Part shown: positions 1 through 5,693 of the stretch, piece by piece
Numbering within the stretch: the first letter of the stretch is position 1
How the letters are laid out: the number at the start of each line of letters is the position of its first letter
Assembly (NCBI GenBank): GCA_934667815.1
Contig: CAKUMO010000055.1
Span: forward strand, 1-5,831
Length of the DNA: 5,831 nucleotides
Direction of reading: 5' to 3'
DNA from: an uncultured Oscillospiraceae bacterium
Lineage (GTDB): Bacteria > Bacillota > Clostridia > Oscillospirales > Oscillospiraceae
The notes under the pieces: generated by a model
What the model saw: the letters and a program-made list of their open reading frames with translations, nothing else
What the model was told of the DNA's origin: nothing
Databases searched by the model: none
Translations under genes and position numbers: made by a program

Positions 1-5
1 TGTGC

Positions 6-60
6 AGAATTTGACGCGCCTACGGCGCTATGAAAAGCCGTTGGCTTTTCATGAAATTCT
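6..60. repeat. Branched inverted-repeat element (three-way junction shape)
   Basis: Seven outer bases at 6-12 (AGAATTT) are complementary to 54-60 (AAATTCT). They enclose two perfect hairpins: GCGCC 16-20 with GGCGC 24-28, and ATGAAAAGCC 30-39 with GGCTTTTCAT 43-52. Together they would fold into a three-way junction with two short arms. This looks like a small intergenic repeat or a structured RNA fragment. No transposase is near and no target duplication is evident. The structure is read directly from the sequence; calling it a repeat is inference, because only one copy lies in the window. Confidence 0.45.
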
Positions 61-117
61 AGTATGAAAGGGAACCGTCAGGGTCCCCTTTCGCGTTCAA
101 TAACCCGCCGCAGCGGC

Positions 118-164
118 CAAAATTGCAAAATAATTAAGATACAAATTCAGTTTTTGCAATTTTG
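118..164. repeat. 13-bp inverted repeat with AT-rich loop
   Basis: CAAAATTGCAAAA at 118-130 is exactly complementary to TTTTGCAATTTTG at 152-164, leaving a 21-nt AT-rich loop. It abuts the next hairpin, which starts at base 164. Function is unknown. It could be a terminator part, a protein-binding site or a repeat-element end. Confidence 0.5.
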
Positions 165-214
165 CACTCAGGTTGTCGAGGAAGTCCAAAGGGACTTTTC
201 GACAACCTGAGTGC
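164..214. terminator. Long hairpin downstream of arcA
   Basis: A 16-bp perfect stem pairs 164-179 with 199-214. It continues past a small internal bulge into six more pairs (182-187 with 192-197) closed by an AAAG loop. It lies 44 nt or more beyond the arcA stop. In the arcA direction no U-tract follows it, so calling it a terminator for arcA is tentative. Its outer segment 209-214 also belongs to the palindrome at 209-236. Confidence 0.4.
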
Positions 215-240
215 CGTCCCGATCGGGACGGCACTCTTTT
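209..240 (+). terminator. Perfect palindromic hairpin with U-tract on the plus strand
   Basis: Bases 209-236 form a perfect 12-bp stem (209-220 with 225-236) around a GATC loop, followed on the plus strand by TTTT at 237-240. This has the form of a rho-independent terminator for rightward transcription entering from the left edge. It could also weakly stop leftward arcA transcripts, since it begins 22 nt past the arcA stop, but no T-run follows in that direction. Confidence 0.5.
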
Positions 241-257
241 ACTTTGCACGGGACTAT

Positions 258-1484
258 TTACCGCATCGGGTCGCGGCGGAGCGGCATGCTCATGCAGCGC
301 GGGCCGCCGCGCCCGCGGGACAGCTCCCCGCTGGGAATGCGCAGCACCTCGACGCCTGCGTCTTCAATAAGGCGGTTGGTCACATAGTTGCGGTCGTAGG
401 CGATGATCGTGCCGGGACGGATGCACAGCGTGTTCGACCCATCGTTCCACTGCTCACGCTGGGCAGCAATCTGGTCGCCGCCGCCGCACTGCAGCAGCGT
501 TACGCGTTCAACACCCACGGCCTCGGCCAGAAGTGCCTCGAGCGGTTCGTCCAGCGCACGGACTTTGACCGCGCCCTGTTTTCCGGGGCACAGCTCAAAG
601 ACCTGCAAATTCTGCAAAATGGCAGGATGGATCAGGAATTTGTCGTAATCGAGTTGGGTCAGAACGGTGTCGAGATGCATGAAGGCACGTCTGCTGGGAA
701 TGTCCACGGCCAGCACGCGACGAATCTCGCAGCCCTCGTCGGCAAAGATGTTGCGCGCAAGTCGCTCCACGGCTTCGGGCATGGTGCGCTGGGAGATACC
801 GACGGCAATCGTCCCGGCACTGAGGTTCATGATGTCGCCGCCCTCGAGCGTAAACGGCTCATCAGGCGTGTAATAGAAGGGCGTGCAGCCCGCGACGTCC
901 GGATGATAATGCAGGATATAATCGCCGTAGATCGTCTCACGGTTGCGCGTAACGGAATACATTTTGTGCAGCGAGACACCGTTTCCAATGCAGGCGAAGG
1001 GGTCGCGCGTGAAATAGAGGTTGGGAATCGGCTCAAGGATGAAATGTGTGCGGTCGCTGCGCATGGACGCAAGGCTGCGCCCGAAGTGCTGCGGCAGCTC
1101 GTCAAAGCGCACGCCGACCATGGTCTTGAGCACCAGCTCCCGATTGTCCGGAATGTCCAGCAGCAATTCGGTCAGACCCTCGCGGTAGCTGTCGGCCACA
1201 CCGCCGCTGCGGTGGATGAAGTCCTCAACAAAGCGCCGGCGCAGCGCGTCGCTCTGTGCAAGCGTTTCAGCCATCAGCTCCGAGAGATACAAAACGCGCA
1301 CGTCGTGTTCGCGCAGAACGTCGGCAAAGCAGTCGTGCTCGCTCTGTGCGCCCTGAAGATAGGGAATATCGTCAAACAAAAGCCGCGCCATAGAATTGGG
1401 TGCGAGCTGTTCCAGTTCACTGCCCGGACGGTGCAGCAGCACGGTGCGCAGACGGCCGGTCTCACTTTTGACCTCGATTGCCAT
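258..1484 (-). CDS. arcA: Arginine deiminase
   Basis: Cytoplasmic enzyme hydrolysing L-arginine to citrulline and ammonia, the first step of the arginine deiminase (ADI) pathway used for ATP generation and acid resistance. At 408 aa it matches the usual family length. The guanidine-modifying-enzyme core is intact: Asp161 in FTRDP, Glu214 in LEGGD, His270 and Asp272 in MHLDT, and the nucleophile Cys397 in RGGPRCMSMP. These line up in order with the known catalytic set (Asp, Glu, His, Asp, Cys) of characterised ADIs. I chose the ATG at 1484 because GGAGG ends 7 nt before it. The frame is open upstream to 1544, but that would run through the promoter, and the ATG two codons earlier sits too close to the Shine-Dalgarno. 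It appears to be a single-gene unit: arcB/arcC are not adjacent on either side within the window. Confidence 0.96.
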   Translation of the reverse strand: MAIEVKSETGRLRTVLLHRPGSELEQLAPNSMARLLFDDIPYLQGAQSEHDCFADVLREHDVRVLYLSELMAETLAQSDALRRRFVEDFIHRSGGVADSYREGLTELLLDIPDNRELVLKTMVGVRFDELPQHFGRSLASMRSDRTHFILEPIPNLYFTRDPFACIGNGVSLHKMYSVTRNRETIYGDYILHYHPDVAGCTPFYYTPDEPFTLEGGDIMNLSAGTIAVGISQRTMPEAVERLARNIFADEGCEIRRVLAVDIPSRRAFMHLDTVLTQLDYDKFLIHPAILQNLQVFELCPGKQGAVKVRALDEPLEALLAEAVGVERVTLLQCGGGDQIAAQREQWNDGSNTLCIRPGTIIAYDRNYVTNRLIEDAGVEVLRIPSGELSRGRGGPRCMSMPLRRDPMR

Positions 1485-1515
1485 AGTCATTCCTCCGATT
1501 GGATTTCTGTTATTT

Positions 1516-1544
1516 ATTTTACCATGCCAAATCGGAAATATCAA
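1516..1544 (-). promoter_or_regulatory. Sigma-A type promoter of arcA
   Basis: Read on the minus strand, a -35 TTGATA (1539-1544) and a -10 TAAAAT (1516-1521) are separated by exactly 17 bases, and a TGG just upstream of the -10 gives an extended -10. Transcription would start near 1509, leaving a leader of about 25 nt that carries GGAGG before the arcA ATG. This is the best promoter in the window. Confidence 0.8.
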
Positions 1545-1589
1545 GATTTTTCAAACTTTTTTATTCCGAAACAACTATTACATTCACGA

Positions 1590-1607
1590 AACTAATAAAA
1601 ATTCAAA
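1590..1607. promoter_or_regulatory. Putative ArgR/AhrC (ARG box) site
   Basis: The minus strand at 1592-1605 reads TGAATTTTTATTAG, close to the ARG-box palindrome TGAATWWWWATTCA; only the distal half departs (AG for CA). The plus strand reads AATAAAAATTCAA, resembling the Bacillus AhrC consensus. It lies roughly 80-100 nt upstream of the predicted start site, the kind of distance expected for activation rather than steric repression. Arginine catabolic genes are often ArgR-activated, so the placement makes sense. In an AT-rich stretch, chance similarity cannot be excluded. Confidence 0.4.
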
Positions 1608-1666
1608 GTTTATGCAAGAAATTATTACTACAACGGTATATCAGACCTGTGCATGCAAAAAAATGC

Positions 1667-1706
1667 AAAAACAGGTGCGCTCTCGACGGAGTGCACCTGT
1701 TTTTTT
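1667..1706. terminator. Bidirectional terminator downstream of the lipoprotein gene
   Basis: A 12-bp stem (1671-1682 with 1689-1700, one G·T pair) encloses a 6-nt loop. On the plus strand it is followed by six T (1701-1706). On the minus strand it is followed by about five T (1671-1667), then a further T-run three bases on. It would end leftward transcription of the one-carbon/lipoprotein operon about 46 nt past the stop and insulate the arcA promoter. Confidence 0.85.
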
Positions 1707-1746
1707 AGGATTCCTTACCGGGTCAATGCAGACATTGATCGGTTGT

Positions 1747-2532
1747 TTAATTCTCGTACAGCGGGAAGGTCATTTCGTAGGAGCCTGAGCCTGCCAGTGC
1801 GCCGATGGCCATGATGACCATCAGTCGTCCGTCCTCGTCGAAATAGATGTTGCGGTGGGCAGCGCTGCGGACGTTTTCATCGCTGATCGTCCAGTTGAGC
1901 TGCCGCGCAAAGCTGTTCGGGTCAACCTCCTCGACGCTGCCCCACGCCTCGCGGTAGATCTGCTCGGCGCGAAGCGTGACCTGTGCGAAATATCCGTTTG
2001 CATCCAGCCCGGCGCGGGAAAGCAGCTCCTCAAATTCCAGCGGTTGACCGTTCGGATAATCGAAGCTGTAGACCGTGTAGCAGTTATAGTCGCCGTCCAG
2101 ATGCTTGCAGATGACCAGCGCGAAGGTGTCGCCGTACCAGTGCAGCGTCCAGTCGATGCGGTAGCAGGGCGGCAGATATTCGTCGGTGCTCTCCAGCCCT
2201 TCGGTGGCAAGCTGACCGAAATTCTCCTGAATCTCGGCGTTGACGGTCTCCGCGCCCGGCAGATTCACCTGCGGAACGTGGTAGCTCAAGCTGCCGAACT
2301 GTGTTTCCTTTTCTTCTGCGATCGCATCCGTGACGACGTCCTCGCGCGAGACGGGCGGCTCGGTTTCGCTCGACGATTCCGGTTCACTCGAGGGCGCACC
2401 GGAGACGCTCGAGCTGCGATTGTTTCTCTCCTGTTCCAGACGCTCCTGTAAGGAGTTCTTGCCGCCGCCTGCGCAGGCGGTGAGGCTCAGAAGCAGAGCG
2501 GCGGCAAGAAGCAGAACGAAAATGCGTTTCAT
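1747..2532 (-). CDS. Secreted lipoprotein with Ser/Glu/Pro linker and RsiV-like globular domain
   Basis: Function unknown. The 261-aa product begins with a lysine-arginine n-region and a Leu/Ala-rich core ending in a lipobox, LTAC, so Cys20 would be lipidated and the protein held on the outer face of the membrane. A low-complexity linker rich in Ser, Glu and Pro (about 25-65) spaces the lipid anchor from a globular domain (about 78-261). That domain's pattern (paired Asn-Ala-Glu-Ile region, then a YTVYSFDYPNG turn and a following EFEELLSRAG helix) resembles DUF3298/RsiV-type extracellular domains; I hold this only tentatively. The ATG at 2532 overlaps the preceding stop as ATGA, with AAGGA nine bases upstream, implying translational coupling. 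The frame stays open well upstream of this ATG, but that part is out-of-frame DUF1576 sequence. The coupling suggests a partner role for the membrane protein, such as a substrate-binding or regulatory subunit. Confidence 0.85.
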   Translation of the reverse strand: MKRIFVLLLAAALLLSLTACAGGGKNSLQERLEQERNNRSSSVSGAPSSEPESSSETEPPVSREDVVTDAIAEEKETQFGSLSYHVPQVNLPGAETVNAEIQENFGQLATEGLESTDEYLPPCYRIDWTLHWYGDTFALVICKHLDGDYNCYTVYSFDYPNGQPLEFEELLSRAGLDANGYFAQVTLRAEQIYREAWGSVEEVDPNSFARQLNWTISDENVRSAAHRNIYFDEDGRLMVIMAIGALAGSGSYEMTFPLYEN

Positions 2533-3869
2533 GAGGCAAGATCCTTTGCGGCACGGCGCTCGTCGCGCGTGTGGAAGAATTTTTCCAGCAGCGGCACGAA
2601 TATGATGCAGACGATCGCAGCCGTGAAGCCGCCATTGTAGAGCAGGAACGCACCGTGCATCAGCGGTACGCAGGTGACGAGGGCAAAGTGCCCCATCGCC
2701 GCCACGATACCGGCAAGCCAGCCGTATTTGCCTGCGATGGGCGATAGGCCATTGGCAAAGCAGAGGCCGATGACGATAGGCTGCGCATTGATGGCGAGGG
2801 AAAATTCCGTTCCAAGCAGGCTGCAAAGACCCTTTGCGGCGAAGCTCGCGGCAACGTAGCCTACCATGATCGGCCAGACGTTGACCGGATGACTGCCCTT
2901 GAAGCAGCAGCAGACCATGCAGAACACGCAGCCGAGGGTTGCGGCATTCCAGTTTGCGCCGATCAGATTGTAATACAGCACGATGAACAGACCGTAAATG
3001 CCCAGATTCATCAGTGCGGTGCCTACGCCATACTTCGCACCGTAATCCGCGCCGTAGCCGGAGTCCTTCAGAAGCTGCCAATAGCGCTTGAAGCTGCCGC
3101 CGAGCACCAGCCCCAGCACGAGCGCGAGGCCGAATACAACAAAGCAGAAGCCGTTGGAGACCGCCCAGAAGCTGTCTCCGAGGCCGACACCCACGCTGTC
3201 CGAGAGCTTGCCGCCGAGAACCTTATACAACACCGCACGCAGCAGAAAGGCGATGAAGCCCATCGGCACGGCAGCGGAATAGAGGTCGAAGCCCTTGTGG
3301 ACCTTCGGGCTGTGCTCCAGCCCGGGGACGAGCAGGAAAGCAATGACGAGCGAGACGGCCAGCGCCATCAGGCAGCCGAGCAGGGTAAAGCCGTGCCATT
3401 CCTCGCCCGGCCAGCGGAAAAGCAGCTCCGTAATGAGGGGTGTCAGGCCGGTGGAAAACAGGAAGGCGTTGCACAGCGTACCGGGTTTCGTGCGTTTGAC
3501 CAGACAGTAAATCGTAACGGCGAGGAAGCACGGCCAGATGTTCAGCGCGGTCGTGCCCCAGAAGCAGAAGCCCGCCGTCAGGAAGAAAGCCAGCACGGAC
3601 ACGCCGTCGGGCTTTGCGCCGGGCAGGTGATAGATCGCGGCGCAGGCGGCGCAGACGATGGCGACGTTCAAAAACGTGCCTGCAAAGCCGCCGTAGCTCA
3701 CGTCAAAATAGCTCTTGACCGTCTGCCCCGACTGCGTGCAAATGCGCACAAGCCCGCGGATCATCTCCCTGCGGTCAGGCATGGCGGCCGCTGCGAGCAG
3801 GCAGAGCGCCGTGAACAGCCAGAACGTCAGCCGGATGGCCTTTTCAGGCGGTTGAAAACGTGTTTTCAT
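2529..3869 (-). CDS. DUF1576-family polytopic membrane protein
   Basis: Uncharacterised integral membrane protein of 446 aa with about 12 hydrophobic segments (roughly 14-30, 62-82, 90-107, 109-124, 134-151, 161-182, 198-218, 234-257, 283-303, 309-323, 331-350, 360-378, 385-403, 412-430). The sequence contains an internal duplication. GT-L-N, a following GA and N-[IV]-WP recur at 64-113 and 283-333; GLTP at 141 matches GLSP at 374; GF plus an Ala-Ala-[IV] run at 193 matches the one at 414. Two-fold repeats are typical of transporters, and DUF1576 is recalled as a duplicated family. A cysteine cluster (CMVCCC, 317-322) is unusual. I prefer ATG 3869 over an in-frame GTG two codons upstream because GAGAG is then correctly spaced. 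It lies 22 nt after folD and shares ATGA with the lipoprotein gene. A role as a transporter linked to one-carbon metabolism is inference. Confidence 0.85.
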   Translation of the reverse strand: MKTRFQPPEKAIRLTFWLFTALCLLAAAAMPDRREMIRGLVRICTQSGQTVKSYFDVSYGGFAGTFLNVAIVCAACAAIYHLPGAKPDGVSVLAFFLTAGFCFWGTTALNIWPCFLAVTIYCLVKRTKPGTLCNAFLFSTGLTPLITELLFRWPGEEWHGFTLLGCLMALAVSLVIAFLLVPGLEHSPKVHKGFDLYSAAVPMGFIAFLLRAVLYKVLGGKLSDSVGVGLGDSFWAVSNGFCFVVFGLALVLGLVLGGSFKRYWQLLKDSGYGADYGAKYGVGTALMNLGIYGLFIVLYYNLIGANWNAATLGCVFCMVCCCFKGSHPVNVWPIMVGYVAASFAAKGLCSLLGTEFSLAINAQPIVIGLCFANGLSPIAGKYGWLAGIVAAMGHFALVTCVPLMHGAFLLYNGGFTAAIVCIIFVPLLEKFFHTRDERRAAKDLAS

Positions 3870-3891
3870 GCACACGCTCTCTTTCTGCGGC

Positions 3892-4773
3892 TTAGGCGTT
3901 CAAGGCGCGCTCCGCCGCCTCGACGACATGGCTGATCAAAACGACGTTCGTCACGCCGCCGACACCGCCGGGAACCGGCGTGATTGCATCGACGATCGGC
4001 TCGACCTCGCTGAACACGGCATCGCCCGCCATGCCGCCGACACCCTTGGAGGTGACCTTCTCGGGGTCCCAGTTCATGGAGACGTCGATGACGACCTGAC
4101 CGGGGCGGACAAAGTCCTTTGTCAGGGACTTGAGAACGCCTGCTGCGGAGACGATGATGTCCGCATTGCGTGCGATCTCGGCGGTGTTAACGGTCTTGGT
4201 GTGGCAGACGGTCACGGTGGCGTTCTTGGCCATGAGCATCATCGCTGCGGGCTTGCCGACGACGAGGCTGCGGCCGATGACAACGGCGTTTTTGCCCTTG
4301 CAGTCGATGCCGTAGTAATCCAGAATCTCCATGCAGGCCTGCGGCGTGCAGGGTGCGAAGCCCAGCTTCTTGCCGGTAAACACGCCTGCGTTCGACAGAT
4401 CGGTCATGCAGTCGATGTCCTTTTCGGCCTTCAGACGGTTGCAGATCTCGTCCTGATCGGCCTTGAGGTGCTTGGGCAGCGGGCGGAACATCAGAACGCC
4501 GTGGACGGAATCGTCGGCATTGATCTCGTCGATCTGTGCGAGCAGCGCTTCCTTGGTCACGTCCTCGGGCAGGACGTACTTGACGACCTCGACGCCCACT
4601 TCCTCGGCGCGCTTGGTCGCGCCGCGCTCATAGGAAAGGTCGGAGGGGTTCTCGCCGCAGCGGACGATGCCCAGCTTCGGGCTGACGCCCTTTTCCTTCA
4701 GAGCGGCGACGCGCGCCTGCAATTTCTCGACCATTGCGGCCGTAACTTCTTTTGCCAGTAACTGCTTTGCCAT
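3892..4773 (-). CDS. folD: FolD: methylene-THF dehydrogenase, probably lacking cyclohydrolase
   Basis: Cytoplasmic folate enzyme that oxidises 5,10-methylene-THF to methenyl-THF with NAD(P). At 293 aa it is full length. The N-terminal folate domain contains SYERGATKR (47-55) and RPLPKH (97-102). The C-terminal Rossmann domain has GRSLVVGKP (167-175), CHTKT (190-194) and TPVPGGVG. Tyr48 and Asp121 (KDID) are kept. In a gapless alignment to the classic Y-V-x-x-K-x-K motif, however, the catalytic lysine becomes Ala52, and the glutamine of the usual VQLPLP motif becomes Phe96. In bifunctional FolD/MTHFD1 these residues are needed for cyclohydrolysis. Near the C-terminus, PGGVGPMT is PGGVGGVT. The start at 4773 follows AAGGAGAG, which begins within the fchA stop. 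The gene sits 13 nt downstream of fchA, which could supply the missing step. Confidence 0.93.
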   Translation of the reverse strand: MAKQLLAKEVTAAMVEKLQARVAALKEKGVSPKLGIVRCGENPSDLSYERGATKRAEEVGVEVVKYVLPEDVTKEALLAQIDEINADDSVHGVLMFRPLPKHLKADQDEICNRLKAEKDIDCMTDLSNAGVFTGKKLGFAPCTPQACMEILDYYGIDCKGKNAVVIGRSLVVGKPAAMMLMAKNATVTVCHTKTVNTAEIARNADIIVSAAGVLKSLTKDFVRPGQVVIDVSMNWDPEKVTSKGVGGMAGDAVFSEVEPIVDAITPVPGGVGGVTNVVLISHVVEAAERALNA

Positions 4774-4786
4774 GTGTTCTCTCTCC

Positions 4787-5410
4787 TTATGATTTGAAGA
4801 ATCCGGCCTTGACGGTCTCGAAGATCTCGTCGGCCAGCTTGCCGTATTTGTCCAGCATGCCGAGGCATTTTGCATTCAGTTCCTCAGCGGCTTCGCGGTT
4901 TTGCAGAGTTTTGGTGTTGATAAAGACGTTCAGGGACGCTGCCTGCATCGCGGATTTCACGATCACCGCGCCGCAGCCCGCGTCGGAGACGGCCAGACGG
5001 CTGCCCTTGGCGGCAAAGACCGCGATGGCGTCGAGCGCCTCGCAGCACAGCTCCATGATGTGCACGGGCACCTTGCAGGCGATCAGCGTGGCTTCCTCCA
5101 GAACGGCCGCGCGGTTGGGATCGTCCTTGGGAATGCCGTAGGCTTTTGCCAGCGGAACAAAGCCCTCGGCATCGGCGGGAACCTGATCGAGCAGCTCGGC
5201 TTGCAGCGCGTCGCACTTCTTCATCAGGGCGATGATCTCAGCCTCGACGTCGGCGTACTTTTTCTTGCCGACGGTCAGGCTGCCGACCATGTTGCCAAGA
5301 GCCGTGCCGATCGCGCCGACCAGCGCCGCCGCGCCGCCGCCGCCGGGAGCCGGCTCGTTGGAGGCCAGAACCGCGACAAATTCGCGGCAGGATTTTGTTG
5401 TCATATCCAT
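4787..5410 (-). CDS. fchA: Methenyl-THF cyclohydrolase / cyclodeaminase-family protein
   Basis: A 207-aa member of the FTCD C-terminal (cyclodeaminase/cyclohydrolase) family. This family either hydrolyses 5,10-methenyl-THF to 10-formyl-THF (FchA) or deaminates formimino-THF. Diagnostic features are the N-terminal block EPAPGGGGAAAL (19-30) followed by a small-residue helix (GAIGTALGNMV), and the overall length of about 205 aa typical of stand-alone clostridial FchA. The ATG at 5410 has AAGGAG eight bases upstream. The gene is 19 nt after the DUF6440 gene and 13 nt before folD, with fhs just upstream, which favours the cyclohydrolase role in a formate-to-methylene-THF pathway. No glutamate formiminotransferase or histidine-degradation gene is seen, making a cyclodeaminase role less likely. 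Confidence 0.9.
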   Translation of the reverse strand: MDMTTKSCREFVAVLASNEPAPGGGGAAALVGAIGTALGNMVGSLTVGKKKYADVEAEIIALMKKCDALQAELLDQVPADAEGFVPLAKAYGIPKDDPNRAAVLEEATLIACKVPVHIMELCCEALDAIAVFAAKGSRLAVSDAGCGAVIVKSAMQAASLNVFINTKTLQNREAAEELNAKCLGMLDKYGKLADEIFETVKAGFFKS

Positions 5411-5429
5411 TGGAATTGCTCCTTGTGTT

Positions 5430-5627
5430 TTATTTTATATCGTCTTTGCTGATGGGAAGCGGAGAAATGACGGGCTTGCCGTCGCGGTCGAGCAGGACGG
5501 TCAGACCGGCCCCGTAGCCTGCGCTGTGGTAGAAATAGTTGACGCCCGTCACGGTGTCCACCCAGATCTCATTTGCAGATAGGGCACCGTCCGTATGGAT
5601 GCGGACAAAACGCTTGCCTTTTGACAT
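5430..5627 (-). CDS. Small DUF6440-type protein
   Basis: A 65-aa protein of unknown function, cytoplasmic by lack of any signal or membrane segment. The central part, with WVDTVTGVNYFYH followed by a Gly-rich GYGAGLTVLLD and DGKPV, is the pattern I associate with DUF6440, a family of short proteins from Firmicutes. It appears full length. The start at 5627 has AAGGGAG about seven bases upstream. It lies 23 nt after the hairpin that ends fhs and 19 nt before fchA, and is likely co-transcribed with fchA and folD. No catalytic motif is evident, so I assign no function. Confidence 0.8.
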   Translation of the reverse strand: MSKGKRFVRIHTDGALSANEIWVDTVTGVNYFYHSAGYGAGLTVLLDRDGKPVISPLPISKDDIK

Positions 5628-5649
5628 ATCAATTCTCCCTTCTATCCTG

Positions 5650-5683
5650 AAAAACTCCGGCGGGGACGCCGCCGGAGTTTTTT
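5650..5683. terminator. Bidirectional terminator between fhs and the DUF6440 gene
   Basis: A perfect 14-bp GC-rich stem (5650-5663 with 5669-5682) has a 5-nt loop. On the minus strand the stem ends in five T (5654-5650); on the plus strand it ends in six (5678-5683). It lies 11 nt past the fhs stop and so should terminate fhs transcripts. It also stands immediately before the DUF6440 ribosome binding site. Confidence 0.85.
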
Positions 5684-5693
5684 GTGCTTTGGC

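Larger units (their letters stand above)
1..257. other. Non-coding, hairpin-rich region left of arcA
   Basis: I see no credible gene here. The stretch is almost completely filled with inverted repeats. A branched structure occupies 6-60. A hairpin lies at 66-92 (11-bp stem with one A·C mismatch, loop 77-81). A 13-bp stem pairs 118-130 with 152-164 around a 21-nt AT-rich loop. A long hairpin spans 164-214 and a perfect palindrome spans 209-236; the last two share bases. The density of structure exceeds what one terminator needs, so part of it may be an interspersed repeat or MITE-like element. The window edge cuts it, so I cannot tell what lies beyond. Confidence 0.7.
1485..1746. other. Intergenic control region: arcA promoter and shared terminator
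   Basis: No gene is visible. This AT-rich stretch, contrasting with the GC-rich coding DNA, holds the arcA ribosome binding site, promoter and a possible ArgR/AhrC box. A bidirectional terminator closes the operon to its right. A small 8-bp hairpin (1721-1728 with 1733-1740, one G·T pair) lies between the lipoprotein stop and the terminator; its role is unknown. Confidence 0.8.

Noticed and set aside
1485..1544. Upstream start for arcA adding 20 residues
   Set aside because: It would place the start codon in the promoter -35 region, and the extension does not resemble arginine deiminase N-termini.
1516..1550. FNR/CRP-type site overlapping the arcA promoter
   Set aside because: A TTGAT half-site occurs but the matching ATCAA half at the correct spacing is absent. 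The TTGATA is better explained as the -35 element.
162..1595. Long plus-strand open frame (477 codons) opposite arcA
   Set aside because: It is antisense to arcA, which has all catalytic motifs. The plus-strand product is rich in His, Arg and Ala without any recognisable domain, as expected for a shadow frame in GC-rich DNA.
1645..1676. ACCTGT (1645-1650) pairing with ACAGGT (1671-1676) as an antiterminator to the 1667-1706 terminator
   Set aside because: Only relevant on the plus strand, where no gene follows; the pairing is short and bulged and probably fortuitous.
2533..3081. N-terminal extension of the lipoprotein frame by 183 codons
   Set aside because: This part is DUF1576 sequence read out of frame. 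The signal peptide and lipobox fix the start at 2532.
2889..3935. Plus-strand open frame (348 codons) opposite DUF1576
   Set aside because: Highly charged, Gln/Ala/Arg-rich translation with no domain, opposite a clear membrane protein; shadow frame.
3868..4761. Plus-strand open frame (297 codons) opposite folD
   Set aside because: Antisense of FolD, with Asp/Leu/Gly/His-rich composition and no family resemblance; shadow frame.
5628..5650. Possible THF or glycine riboswitch before the folate genes
   Set aside because: Only about 22 nt lie between the terminator hairpin and the DUF6440 start, too short for any riboswitch aptamer. The fhs leader lies outside the window.
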